From: Acinetobacter pragensis
GTDB taxonomy: Bacteria; Pseudomonadota; Gammaproteobacteria; Pseudomonadales; Moraxellaceae
Direction: 5' to 3'
Assembly (NCBI RefSeq): GCF_001605895.1
Contig: NZ_LUAW01000003.1
Location: forward strand, 1 to 43,696
Length of the DNA stretch: 43,696 nucleotides
In this document: positions 1-8,398 of the stretch, one piece after another
Layout of the letters: every line of letters begins with the position of its first letter
Numbering within the stretch: position 1 is the first letter of the stretch
Position numbers and translations under genes: made by a program
Notes under the pieces: generated by a model
Database searches by the model: none
What the model saw: only the letters and a program-made list of their open reading frames with translations
What the model was told of the DNA's origin: nothing

Positions 1-50
1 CAACGCATGGCGCGGTCATCATCAATTACCCATATTTTATTTCGCGACAT
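1..50 (-). CDS. glnG: Nitrogen regulator NtrC, N-terminal fragment (runs off the left edge)
   Basis: Only the first 16 codons are inside the window. They read MSRNKIWVIDDDRAMR, the start of a response-regulator receiver domain with the acidic DDD cluster that binds Mg. NtrC is the sigma-54 activator phosphorylated by NtrB. The identity rests on this N-terminus and on its position directly downstream of ntrB. Its ATG (complement of 48-50) lies 14 bases inside the end of ntrB, so the two are translationally coupled. Nothing can be said about the AAA+ or DNA-binding domains. Confidence 0.85.
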   Translation of the reverse strand, partial: MSRNKIWVIDDDRAMR

Positions 51-1146
51 GGTCGGACTCCCAAGGTAAATATAAGCTAAATACTGTTTTTCCAGGAACT
101 GACTGACATTCAATCATTCCGTTATGTTGATGCATAATGTTTTGTGCAATGCTGAGCCCTAAGCCAGTGCCTTTTGCGCGGCCGGTTACTAAAGGATAGA
201 AGACGGATTCTATGATTTCTTCTGGAACACCGGGCCCATTGTCTTCAATATCAATGCGCACAGCTGAGCGCTTCAAAACACCATTGATTGTTACAAGGCG
301 CTGAATGCGGGTTCTAAGAATCAGCTCAGGCTGATGATCGATAAAGAACTCTTTGTTTTCAGTCATCGCTTGAACCGCGTTGACACTGATATTCAGCATG
401 ACTTGAATCAGTTGATCGCGGTCAGCTAAAACATCGGGCAATGACAGGTCGTAATCGCGGGTGATTTTAATTTTCTTTTTGGTTTGATTGGCAATCAGGG
501 TGCGGACCCGTTCAAGCGGATCATGAATATTGACAGGTTCATAGCTTGGTAATTGGCGTGAGCCCAGCATGGTGTCTGCCAAATTGCGTAAACGGTCTAC
601 TTCACTGATAATAATATCGGTGAATTCATTATATTTCGGGTCGTTTAAGCTGCGTGCAAGCAGCTGTGTCGCGCCGCGGATGCCGCCAAGCGGGTTTTTG
701 ATTTCGTGCGCAACGCCGCGAATAAGCTGGCGGGCGACTTGATGCTGCTGAATCAGGTTTTCTTCTTTTGAAATTTTCAGCATGCGGTCAATTTGATTCA
801 GTTCAATCAGCAGCAGCGGATGGTAAGGCTTGCCGGAGTTGAGCTGTGAAGCAGTATAGTCCACATGAATATCTTTGAAATTCACATTGATTGTCGCTTC
901 ACGGCGGGTGTAGTGCTGACCGGAGTACAGTGTGTTTTTAAGCGCCTGTTCTGTATTGAACTCGTCATTTGGCATATGCAGCAGATTAAGCACCGGCATG
1001 CCGGATGCGCGCAGCAGGCTGATGTCAAACAGCGCCTCGCATGCAGAGTTTAGATAAAATATGTTCAGATCACTATCGACCAGTAAAATAGCTGTGGTTA
1101 AATTGTCGACCAGCAAGCGGTAATCGATAGAAATAGGATGATCCAT
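37..1146 (-). CDS. glnL: Nitrogen regulation sensor histidine kinase NtrB
   Basis: Cytosolic kinase/phosphatase that controls NtrC according to nitrogen status through PII. The 369-residue protein has no membrane segment, as expected for NtrB. An N-terminal PAS-like domain (about residues 8-120) is followed by a dimerisation/phosphoacceptor helix with the H-box GVAHEIKNPLGG, whose phosphoacceptor is His147. The HATPase region has an N-box-like NISVNAVQAM, the G1 box DNGPGVP and the G2 box GTGLGLS. The length is close to enterobacterial NtrB. It overlaps ntrC by 14 bases. No glnA lies directly upstream, unlike the enteric glnALG operon, and the gene has its own sigma-54-type promoter at 1226-1243. 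A weak AGGA lies about 11 bases before the ATG. Confidence 0.95.
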   Translation of the reverse strand: MDHPISIDYRLLVDNLTTAILLVDSDLNIFYLNSACEALFDISLLRASGMPVLNLLHMPNDEFNTEQALKNTLYSGQHYTRREATINVNFKDIHVDYTASQLNSGKPYHPLLLIELNQIDRMLKISKEENLIQQHQVARQLIRGVAHEIKNPLGGIRGATQLLARSLNDPKYNEFTDIIISEVDRLRNLADTMLGSRQLPSYEPVNIHDPLERVRTLIANQTKKKIKITRDYDLSLPDVLADRDQLIQVMLNISVNAVQAMTENKEFFIDHQPELILRTRIQRLVTINGVLKRSAVRIDIEDNGPGVPEEIIESVFYPLVTGRAKGTGLGLSIAQNIMHQHNGMIECQSVPGKTVFSLYLPWESDHVAK

Positions 1147-1225
1147 TAGCGATGGTTTCCTGTATTAAAATAGCGCAATGGCATCTTCATAAATCGGGCG
1201 GTTCAATCTGATAAGGCCTGATATG

Positions 1226-1243
1226 ATGCAAAATACACGCCAA
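1226..1243 (-). promoter_or_regulatory. Sigma-54 (-24/-12) promoter of ntrBC
   Basis: On the minus strand the bases TGGCGTGTATTTTGCA fit the RpoN consensus TGGCRYR-N4-TTGCW at every defined position. The -24 GG is at 1241-1240 and the -12 GC at 1229-1228. A start point near 1216 would give a leader of about 70 nt before ntrB. Sigma-54 control is an inference from the motif, supported by the NtrC-like site upstream. Confidence 0.7.
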
Positions 1244-1347
1244 CTTTTATAAAATGACTAAGTTTTGGTGCTTATTTGAGAAAGTGCGCTGAAAGTGGAC
1301 TTATCTGAAAATGTATAGCGGATTCTGCAAAGGCTGTAAATAAATAA

Positions 1348-1364
1348 TGTTCCAAAATGGTGCG
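1348..1364. promoter_or_regulatory. NtrC-like enhancer site upstream of ntrBC
   Basis: TGTTCCAAAATGGTGCG matches the palindromic NtrC consensus TGCACCA-N3-TGGTGCA at 14 of its 17 positions (counting the spacer as matched), with a perfect right half. It lies about 130-150 bases upstream of the predicted sigma-54 start, a typical enhancer distance. A second TGGTGC half-site is at 1266-1271 with a poor left half. Suggests autoregulation; not tested. Confidence 0.5.
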
Positions 1365-1487
1365 GTGTAAATTATATGGAGAAATTTATAGCATTATTTT
1401 AGTGCGTGATATAAAGAGTGCGGATTCCACCTGTTTTTATCATACGAAAAGACATACAATATGCGCATTCTAGTGGAGCGCAGATTC

Positions 1488-2831
1488 ATGAAATCCCCCA
1501 AAGTCGGTTTTGTTTCTTTAGGTTGTCCTAAGGCATTGGTAGATTCCGAACGAATTTTAACTCAGTTGAAGACTGAAGGTTATGATGTTGCATCAGATTA
1601 TGATGGTGCTGATTTAGTTGTTGTAAATACCTGTGGTTTTATTGAATCTGCAGTACAAGAGTCTTTAGATGCGATTGGCGAAGCCATGAGCTCAAATGGC
1701 CGTGTGATCGTGACCGGCTGTTTAGGTAAAGATGAAGACAAAATACGTCAAATGCACCCCAATGTTCTTAAAGTAACGGGGCCAGCAGCATATCAAGATG
1801 TTATGGAAGCAGTGCGCGAATATGTGCCTGAAAAGCCAAAACACAATCCATTTATCGATTTAGTTCCGGATCACGGCATTCGCCTGACTCCAAAGCATTA
1901 TGCTTATTTGAAAATTTCAGAAGGCTGCAACCATCGCTGCACATTCTGCATTATTCCGAGCATGCGCGGTGATTTAGTGTCACGTCCGGTCGGTTCTGTG
2001 TTGAATGAAGCGCAAGCGCTGAAAAAAGCAGGTGTAAAAGAAGTCTTGGTGATTTCTCAGGATACATCTGCTTATGGTGTGGACACCAAATACAAGTTGG
2101 ATTTCTGGAACGGCCAGCCTGTTAAAACCAAATTCTATGACATGTGCGAAGCGTTGGGTCAGCTGGGTATCTGGGTGCGCTTGCATTATGTATATCCATA
2201 TCCTCATGTAGATGCTGTGATTGATTTGATGGCGCAGGGTAAAATTCTGCCGTATTTGGATATTCCTTTTCAGCACGCCAGTCCGCGCATCTTAAAATTG
2301 ATGAAGCGACCAGCTCACAGTGAAAATACATTAGACCGTTTGAAAGTGTGGCGTGAAAAATGCCCAGACTTGGTTCTGCGTTCTACCTTTGTTGTCGGTT
2401 TTCCAGGTGAAACTGAAGAAGATTTCCAAATGCTTCTGGATTGGCTGCAAGAAGCGCAGCTGGACCGCGTAGGATGTTTCACATATTCACCGGTTGAAGG
2501 CGCAACTGCAAACGATTTGCCGGACCATGTGCCTGAAGAAGTTAAGCAAGAACGATATGAACGCTTTATGGAAGTTCAGCAGGCGATTTCTGCGGCTAAG
2601 CTGCAAAAGCGCATTGGTCAAACCATGACTGTATTGGTTGATGATTTTGAGGAAGAGTTCCCAGTTGCTGTTGCGCGCTCTTATGCGGATGCGCCGGAAA
2701 TTGACGGCAATGTCTTTGTCGAAGATATCGATAAATCACAGATTAAAGCGGGCGATTTACTTGAAGTTGAAATTACTGACGCGGATGAGTATGACTTATT
2801 TGCCAAGCTGATTCGTATCAAAACTGCTTGA
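1488..2831 (+). CDS. rimO: Ribosomal protein S12 methylthiotransferase RimO
   Basis: Radical-SAM enzyme that adds a methylthio group to the conserved aspartate of ribosomal protein S12. The N-terminal UPF0004 domain starts with [16 protein letters not shown] (Cys13 binds the auxiliary Fe-S cluster), the radical-SAM motif is CNHRCTFC (Cys147, Cys151, Cys154), and a C-terminal TRAM domain covers roughly the last 65 residues. The SLGCPK signature separates RimO from MiaB. The frame stays open to an ATG at 1461, but the ATG at 1488 has GGAG nine bases upstream and gives the family N-terminus, so 1488 is preferred (447 residues). Divergent from ntrB. Confidence 0.95.
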   Translation: MKSPKVGFVSLGCPKALVDSERILTQLKTEGYDVASDYDGADLVVVNTCGFIESAVQESLDAIGEAMSSNGRVIVTGCLGKDEDKIRQMHPNVLKVTGPAAYQDVMEAVREYVPEKPKHNPFIDLVPDHGIRLTPKHYAYLKISEGCNHRCTFCIIPSMRGDLVSRPVGSVLNEAQALKKAGVKEVLVISQDTSAYGVDTKYKLDFWNGQPVKTKFYDMCEALGQLGIWVRLHYVYPYPHVDAVIDLMAQGKILPYLDIPFQHASPRILKLMKRPAHSENTLDRLKVWREKCPDLVLRSTFVVGFPGETEEDFQMLLDWLQEAQLDRVGCFTYSPVEGATANDLPDHVPEEVKQERYERFMEVQQAISAAKLQKRIGQTMTVLVDDFEEEFPVAVARSYADAPEIDGNVFVEDIDKSQIKAGDLLEVEITDADEYDLFAKLIRIKTA

Positions 2832-2894
2832 ATCGATATATTCGAATAAAATTTTAGATCAAATTTAGATTAGATATAGGTATTGGAGTTTTAA

Positions 2895-3623
2895 ATGATG
2901 GACTCAAAAAAACCGCGTTATGAACGTATTTTGCTGAAATTGTCTGGTGAAGCGCTTGCCGGTAATAAAGACATGGGGATTGATGCGCAAGTGCTCGATC
3001 AAATGTCTTTAGCGATTGCGCACTTGGTTGGCCTAGGTGTGCAAGTGGGTATTGTAGTGGGCGGCGGAAATTTATACCGTGGCAGCCAGCTGCAGCAAGA
3101 TGGCTTGGTTGGCCGTGTAACCGGCGATCAAATGGGCATGCTGGCAACAGTGATGAACGGTTTGGCATTGCGTGATGCTTTGGTGCGCCGTAACATTAAA
3201 ACCCGTTTAATGTCTGCTTTGCCGATTGGCGCAGTGGTAGAGTCATATTCTAGCCGTGATGCGATCCGCCACTTAACTCAAGGCGAAGTCTGCGTATTTG
3301 TTGCAGGTACAGGCAACCCATTCTTTACCACAGATACAGCGGCTTGCTTGCGCGGTATTGAAATTGAGGCGAATCTGATCCTTAAAGCCACTAAAGTAGA
3401 CGGTGTCTACAATAAAGATCCAAGCAAATTTGATGATGCTGTGAAGTACGATGCATTAACATTTGATCAAGTGCTTGATGAAAAGCTGGGTGTAATGGAT
3501 TTAACAGCAATTTGCTTATGCCGCGATCATAATGTGCCGCTTCAAGTATTCGATATGAATAAAAACGGTTCATTGCTTTCTGTAGTGATGGGCGAAAAAG
3601 AGGGTACTCACGTCACCAAATAA
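2895..3623 (+). CDS. pyrH: UMP kinase
   Basis: Hexameric amino-acid-kinase-fold enzyme that phosphorylates UMP to UDP in pyrimidine nucleotide synthesis. The 242-residue protein has the phosphate-binding start [11 protein letters not shown], the glycine-rich [11 protein letters not shown] loop, [12 protein letters not shown], and a [13 protein letters not shown] segment, all typical of bacterial PyrH. GGAG at 2885-2888 serves either of two consecutive ATG codons (2895 or 2898). It heads the run pyrH-frr-uppS, with 78 bases before frr, a common bacterial arrangement. Confidence 0.97.
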   Translation: MMDSKKPRYERILLKLSGEALAGNKDMGIDAQVLDQMSLAIAHLVGLGVQVGIVVGGGNLYRGSQLQQDGLVGRVTGDQMGMLATVMNGLALRDALVRRNIKTRLMSALPIGAVVESYSSRDAIRHLTQGEVCVFVAGTGNPFFTTDTAACLRGIEIEANLILKATKVDGVYNKDPSKFDDAVKYDALTFDQVLDEKLGVMDLTAICLCRDHNVPLQVFDMNKNGSLLSVVMGEKEGTHVTK

Positions 3624-3701
3624 TGACGTGAGCCTGAAAGCGCTTTATACTGCAATTTATTTTGTAAATTACATCTTTTAAAATTAAGTAAGGAAGATCA
3701 C

Positions 3702-4256
3702 ATGATTAACGATCTTAAAAAAGACAGCGAAGACCGCATGAACAAGACTTTAGAGTCTTTAGAACATGGTTTTGCTAAAGTACGTACAGGCCGTGCGCAC
3801 CCATCTATCTTAAATGGTGTGATGGTTCCTTACTATGGTTCAGACGTGCCATTAAACCAAGTGGCGAACGTCGGTGTTGAAGATTCGCGTACACTTTTGG
3901 TGCAGCCGTTTGAACGCACTATGGTTGCTGCAATTGACAAGGCAATCCGTGAATCTGACTTGGGCTTGAACCCAGTGACGGCAGATGCTATTCGTGTGCC
4001 AATGGCAGCGTTGACTGAAGAAACCCGCCGTGACATGCAGAAAGTTGCGCGTAACGAAGCTGAAAACGCTAAAGTTGCAATCCGCAACATCCGCCGCGAT
4101 GTGTTGGGTGATATCAAAGCGCTGCTGAAAGAAAAAGAAATTTCTGAAGATGATGAACGCCGTGCAAGCGATGAAATTCAGAAAATCACAGACAAGTTTG
4201 TTGCTGAAGTAGACAAGCGTCTGGCTGCCAAAGAAGCTGAATTGATGAAGGTCTAA
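3702..4256 (+). CDS. frr: Ribosome recycling factor
   Basis: Splits post-termination ribosomes together with EF-G. The 184 residues are the usual length. Recognisable segments are [15 protein letters not shown], which forms part of the three-helix-bundle tip, the compact domain II around [14 protein letters not shown], and the C-terminal helix with KDI-like and [11 protein letters not shown] patterns. AAGGAAG sits a few bases before the ATG. The stop codon is immediately followed by the GTG of uppS, implying coupled translation. Confidence 0.97.
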   Translation: MINDLKKDSEDRMNKTLESLEHGFAKVRTGRAHPSILNGVMVPYYGSDVPLNQVANVGVEDSRTLLVQPFERTMVAAIDKAIRESDLGLNPVTADAIRVPMAALTEETRRDMQKVARNEAENAKVAIRNIRRDVLGDIKALLKEKEISEDDERRASDEIQKITDKFVAEVDKRLAAKEAELMKV

Positions 4257-5015
4257 GTGTCAATGGCCTCAGCTGAAGAAACTTCCCATCTTCCAAAACA
4301 TGTTGCCATCATCATGGATGGCAACAACCGTTTTGCCAAAAAAAAACAAATGCAGAAAGGCGATGGACACCGTGAAGGTAAAAATGTCCTTGATCCGATT
4401 GTTGAACATTGCCGTTCTCACCACGTTCAAGCGTTAACTGTTTTTGCATTTTCAAGCGAAAATTGGAATCGGCCTCAATACGAGGTGGATTTGCTGATGA
4501 AACTGCTTGAAGAGACCATTCGTGAGCAATTGCCGCGTATGGAAAAGTTCAATATTGCATTGCGTTTTATTGGTGATCGTTCGCGTTTGTCGCCTGAGCT
4601 TTGTGACTTAATGTTGCAAGCGGAACAAAGGACTGCTAAGTTCACAAGCATGACGTTAACGATTGCAATCAGTTATGGTGGAATGTGGGATATGGCGCAA
4701 GCTGCAAAACAGATTGCCGCGGATGCCCTGAATAAAAAAATAGATCTTGAAATGATTGATGCCGACCTTTTTGGCCGGTACGTCTGTTTAAATGATCTGC
4801 CAGCTGTAGATTTGTTAATCCGTACTGGCGGCGATTTTCGACTTTCAAACTTTTTGTTATGGCAGGCAGCATATGCTGAACTGTATTTTACAGAAACATT
4901 ATGGCCTGAGTTTACCATTGAAGAGTTGGATGACGCATTTGCGGTTTTTGCAGGACGCGAACGCCGTTTTGGTAAAACATCAGAGCAAGTTCAACAAGAG
5001 CAACTTGAGAATTAA
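4257..5015 (+). CDS. uppS: Undecaprenyl diphosphate synthase
   Basis: Cis-prenyltransferase that extends FPP with IPP to C55-PP, the lipid carrier for peptidoglycan and other surface polymers. HVAIIMDGNNRFAKKK contains the catalytic Asp21, and later FAFSSENWNRP and RTGGDFRLSNFLLWQ match family signatures. The usual MDGNGRWA motif reads MDGNNRFA here, a variation that I believe also occurs in other Acinetobacter. Translation probably starts at GTG 4257, directly after the frr stop, or at ATG 4263 two codons later. Length of about 250 residues is normal. Cytosolic, associated with the inner membrane. Confidence 0.95.
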   Translation: MSMASAEETSHLPKHVAIIMDGNNRFAKKKQMQKGDGHREGKNVLDPIVEHCRSHHVQALTVFAFSSENWNRPQYEVDLLMKLLEETIREQLPRMEKFNIALRFIGDRSRLSPELCDLMLQAEQRTAKFTSMTLTIAISYGGMWDMAQAAKQIAADALNKKIDLEMIDADLFGRYVCLNDLPAVDLLIRTGGDFRLSNFLLWQAAYAELYFTETLWPEFTIEELDDAFAVFAGRERRFGKTSEQVQQEQLEN

Positions 5016-5018
5016 TAA

Positions 5019-5843
5019 ATGTTAGAGCGGATTATTACCGCATTGGTATTGGTAGCAGTCGTACTGAGCTGTATGTTTACTACGCAGTCACATTATCCAA
5101 TGTATATGCTGATGATCATTGCAGCTGGGGTTGCTGGATATGAGTGGTTCAAACTCATGCCGAGAAAATCAAAAAATGTCATTAAGCCTGTAGCTTGGGG
5201 CTATGGTTTGGTTACAGCGGTATTGTCAGCATTAGCCTTGCAATATAACGATTTTGCATTGCTGTTATGGACAGCGTCCATTTTCACTTGGATTTTAAGC
5301 GTATATTGGGTGAAATCCTATCCGGATTATGATGGCTGGTACAATAACTCTCTAAAATTTATTGGCTTAATTCTTGTTTCTGCTGCAGTCACTGCAATTT
5401 TTTCAGTTTGGCAAAGCTCGCCTTGGTGGCTCATGTACTTGTTCCTTCTTGTATGGGGTGCAGACAGCGGCGCATATTTTGTCGGACGCAAGCTGGGCAA
5501 GAAAAAACTTGCGCCTGATGTCAGCCCGAATAAATCTGTAGAAGGTTTATATGGCGGCGTTGCTACAGCCATGATTATTGTAATTGCTGTAGAAGTCCTT
5601 TACTTGGATTTGACTTTAGCTGAGCATATTCTATTTCTGATTCTTTCCGTTATTACGGTATTCAGTTCAGTATTGGGCGATTTATTTGAATCAATGATCA
5701 AGCGCCGCGCAGGCATTAAAGACTCAGGCCGAATTTTGCCGGGCCATGGCGGAGTGCTTGACCGTATCGATTCACTGCTGGCAGCTGCGCCAATTTTTGC
5801 GGCGGGCATATATGTTTTAAAACTTATAGGTGTAGATTTATAG
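5019..5843 (+). CDS. cdsA: Phosphatidate cytidylyltransferase
   Basis: Integral inner-membrane enzyme that makes CDP-diacylglycerol from phosphatidic acid and CTP, the branch point to all phospholipids. The protein (274 residues) is mostly hydrophobic with about seven or eight membrane segments. The C-terminal signature is clear: GDLFESMIKRRAGIKDSG followed by LPGHGGVLDRIDS, which carries the metal- and CTP-binding residues. It begins three bases after uppS and ends directly before the dxr ATG, part of a very compact operon. Confidence 0.96.
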   Translation: MLERIITALVLVAVVLSCMFTTQSHYPMYMLMIIAAGVAGYEWFKLMPRKSKNVIKPVAWGYGLVTAVLSALALQYNDFALLLWTASIFTWILSVYWVKSYPDYDGWYNNSLKFIGLILVSAAVTAIFSVWQSSPWWLMYLFLLVWGADSGAYFVGRKLGKKKLAPDVSPNKSVEGLYGGVATAMIIVIAVEVLYLDLTLAEHILFLILSVITVFSSVLGDLFESMIKRRAGIKDSGRILPGHGGVLDRIDSLLAAAPIFAAGIYVLKLIGVDL

Positions 5844-7040
5844 ATGTCACAATCTGTTTGCATATTGGGTGTTACAGGTTCAATCGGTCAAAGTACCTTA
5901 AAAATATTGGATAACCACCCAGAAGAGTATTCCGTTTTTGCAGTCACGGCGCATAGCAGAATTGTAGAATTGGCAGAAATTTGCAAGCAGTACCATCCGA
6001 AAGTTGCTGTTGTTCCGTCTAAAAAAGTAGATGAATTGCGTCAGCTTCTGATTCTTGCAGATTTGGCAGATATTGAAATTCTGCAAGATGAAGCCGGTTT
6101 AATCGCTGTTTCTGAACATCCTCAGGTGGATGTGGTCATGGCGGCCATTGTTGGCGCTGCAGGCTTGATGCCGACATTGGCCGCAGTTAAAGCGGGTAAG
6201 CGCGTTCTGCTTGCCAATAAAGAAGCGCTGGTCATGTCAGGTGATCTGATGATGCAGGCAGCGCGGGATCATCACGCTGCGCTGCTGCCGGTAGACTCTG
6301 AACATAATGCAATTTTCCAGTGCTTGCCTGAAGGTTATTTTCAGGCAGAACGCAACGGACAGCCTAAAATGGGCGTGTCCAGAATTCTGCTGACAGCATC
6401 CGGCGGCCCATTCTTGAATCATACGCTTGAGCAATTGCAAAGCGTAACGCCTGCTCAAGCCTGCAAGCATCCAAATTGGTCAATGGGGCAAAAGATTTCA
6501 GTTGACTCAGCGACTTTGATGAACAAAGGGTTGGAACTTATTGAAGCGTGCCATCTCTTTTCAATTTCAGAACATTTTGTAACAGTTGTTGTTCATCCAC
6601 AGAGTATCATTCATTCCATGGTTCAATATGTGGATGGTTCAACTTTGGCGCAAATGGGAAACCCTGATATGTGCACGCCGATCGCTCATGCTTTAGCGTG
6701 GCCGAAGCGTATTCAAACACATGTCCCGCCTTTGGATTTGTTTGTTCACTCACATTTAAATTTTCAAGAGCCGGATACGCTGCGTTTTCCAGCATTAAAG
6801 CTTGCACGCCAAGCCATGCAGTCCGGTGGATTGGCCCCTGCAATTTTAAATGCTGCTAACGAAATAGCAGTTGCTGCATTCTTAAATAATCAGCTAGGAT
6901 TTAGTCAGATTCCGCAAATTGTTGAACACACCTTGAGTCGTCTTGAAAACTCAGCGGCAGACAGTATTGATGTGATTCTGCAGGCTGACCGTTCGGCGCG
7001 CAAAATTGCCCAGCAATTTGTAATGAATAAAGGGAACTGA
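5844..7040 (+). CDS. dxr: 1-deoxy-D-xylulose 5-phosphate reductoisomerase
   Basis: First committed step of the MEP isoprenoid pathway, converting DXP to 2-C-methyl-D-erythritol 4-phosphate with NADPH. The Rossmann fold opens with ILGVTGSIGQSTLKI, the metal site is LLPVDSEHNAIFQ, and the flexible-loop and substrate residues appear in HPNWSMGQKISVDSATLMNKGLE. At 398 residues it is full length. The start codon follows the cdsA stop with no gap. It feeds the isoprenoid chains used by UppS two genes upstream. Also known as ispC. Confidence 0.97.
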   Translation: MSQSVCILGVTGSIGQSTLKILDNHPEEYSVFAVTAHSRIVELAEICKQYHPKVAVVPSKKVDELRQLLILADLADIEILQDEAGLIAVSEHPQVDVVMAAIVGAAGLMPTLAAVKAGKRVLLANKEALVMSGDLMMQAARDHHAALLPVDSEHNAIFQCLPEGYFQAERNGQPKMGVSRILLTASGGPFLNHTLEQLQSVTPAQACKHPNWSMGQKISVDSATLMNKGLELIEACHLFSISEHFVTVVVHPQSIIHSMVQYVDGSTLAQMGNPDMCTPIAHALAWPKRIQTHVPPLDLFVHSHLNFQEPDTLRFPALKLARQAMQSGGLAPAILNAANEIAVAAFLNNQLGFSQIPQIVEHTLSRLENSAADSIDVILQADRSARKIAQQFVMNKGN

Positions 7041-7042
7041 TT

Positions 7043-8398
7043 ATGAACGCCTTGTTTATTATACTTGCTGCCATTTTCCTGTTAGGGCCGCTTATTGCAA
7101 TTCATGAATTCGGCCATTACATTGTAGCGCGCAAATTGGGCGTTAAAGTGCTGGTTTATTCCATTGGATTTGGGCCGACTTTGCTGAAGTGGACATCTAA
7201 AAAGTCTGGTATTCAGTATCAGCTTTCGGCGCTACCTTTGGGCGGTTATGTCAAAATGCTGGATGAGCGCGAAGGGGATGTTCCTGAGAAGGACTTGCCT
7301 TATGCATTCAACCGTCAAAATCCATGGAAAAGAATAGCGATCGTTGCTGCCGGCCCATTGATCAATCTGGCATTTGCTGTAGTTCTGTTTTGGATCTTAC
7401 TGCTTCCGGCACAAGAGCAGCTGAATACACGGGTAGGTAAAGTACTGCCGAACAGTCCCGCAGCGGCTGTACAAATGCATGAGGGTGATAAAATCACAGC
7501 CATTGACGGTATGCAGGTTTCAACTTGGGAAAGGTTGAATTTTGCACTGGTTGACCGCGTTGGTGAAACGGGCAGCATTGCTGTTGCAGCGGATCGCGCA
7601 GGCGAAACCAAGAACTTTAATTTGCCGATTCAAAATTTTTTAAAAGATCAATCTCAGTCACCATTAGAAGCGCTGGGCTTCATTCCTTACCGCCCGCATT
7701 TGCCAGCAGTTATCTCTAAATTAACGGATGATGGCGCGGCGGTCCGCCAAGGTATGAAGGCTGGCGATCAAATTGTTGCTATTGATGGCGTAAAAATGAA
7801 TGAGTGGTTTGATGTTGTGCAGGTTGTGCAGGCATCACCTGAAAAACTGCTCAAGATTGATGTTTTAAGAAATAAGCAATTGATTCATCTTGAAGTGATG
7901 CCGCAAGGCAAGCAAGATAATATGGGTAAAGTGACGGGTGTACTGGGCGTACAGAGTGATCCGGGTAAAGTCACAATACCGGCTGAATTTAAACAGACCA
8001 TACAGTATTCACCAGTTGAAGCATTTACAATGGCAGTAGATAAAACTGGACAGATTTCCAGTATGATTCTGAACTCCATTGTTAAAATGGTTCGTGGCCT
8101 GATTGGGCTGGATAATTTATCTGGACCAATTACCATTGCCAAAGTGGCGGGTCAAAGTGCAGAAATGGGCTGGCAAACCTTTATTTCCTTCATGGCGCTG
8201 ATGAGTGTGAGTTTGGGAATTCTGAATCTGCTTCCTATTCCAATGCTGGATGGCGGGCATTTGGTGTACTATTTAGTTGAATTAATTCGTGGTAAACCTG
8301 TTTCTGAACAAATACAATTGGTTGGACTGAAAATTGGTATGGTACTGCTTGGCAGCATGATGCTGCTGGCACTTTTTAATGATTTTATGCGTTTATGA
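7043..8398 (+). CDS. rseP: Site-2 intramembrane zinc metalloprotease RseP
   Basis: Inner-membrane protease that in enterobacteria cuts anti-sigma factor RseA and clears remnant signal peptides. The active-site helix is HEFGHYIVAR near residue 22, with the third zinc ligand in LDGGHLVYY near the C-terminus. Two PDZ-like domains lie in the periplasmic loop between (about 115-290). The length of 451 residues is that of the family. It starts two bases after dxr, and its stop overlaps the bamA ATG as ATGA. Its natural substrates in this organism are not shown by the sequence. Confidence 0.96.
   Translation: MNALFIILAAIFLLGPLIAIHEFGHYIVARKLGVKVLVYSIGFGPTLLKWTSKKSGIQYQLSALPLGGYVKMLDEREGDVPEKDLPYAFNRQNPWKRIAIVAAGPLINLAFAVVLFWILLLPAQEQLNTRVGKVLPNSPAAAVQMHEGDKITAIDGMQVSTWERLNFALVDRVGETGSIAVAADRAGETKNFNLPIQNFLKDQSQSPLEALGFIPYRPHLPAVISKLTDDGAAVRQGMKAGDQIVAIDGVKMNEWFDVVQVVQASPEKLLKIDVLRNKQLIHLEVMPQGKQDNMGKVTGVLGVQSDPGKVTIPAEFKQTIQYSPVEAFTMAVDKTGQISSMILNSIVKMVRGLIGLDNLSGPITIAKVAGQSAEMGWQTFISFMALMSVSLGILNLLPIPMLDGGHLVYYLVELIRGKPVSEQIQLVGLKIGMVLLGSMMLLALFNDFMRL

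Noticed and set aside
1461..1487. Upstream ATG for rimO
   Set aside because: Adds nine residues not typical of RimO and lacks a ribosome site, while ATG 1488 has GGAG at nine bases.
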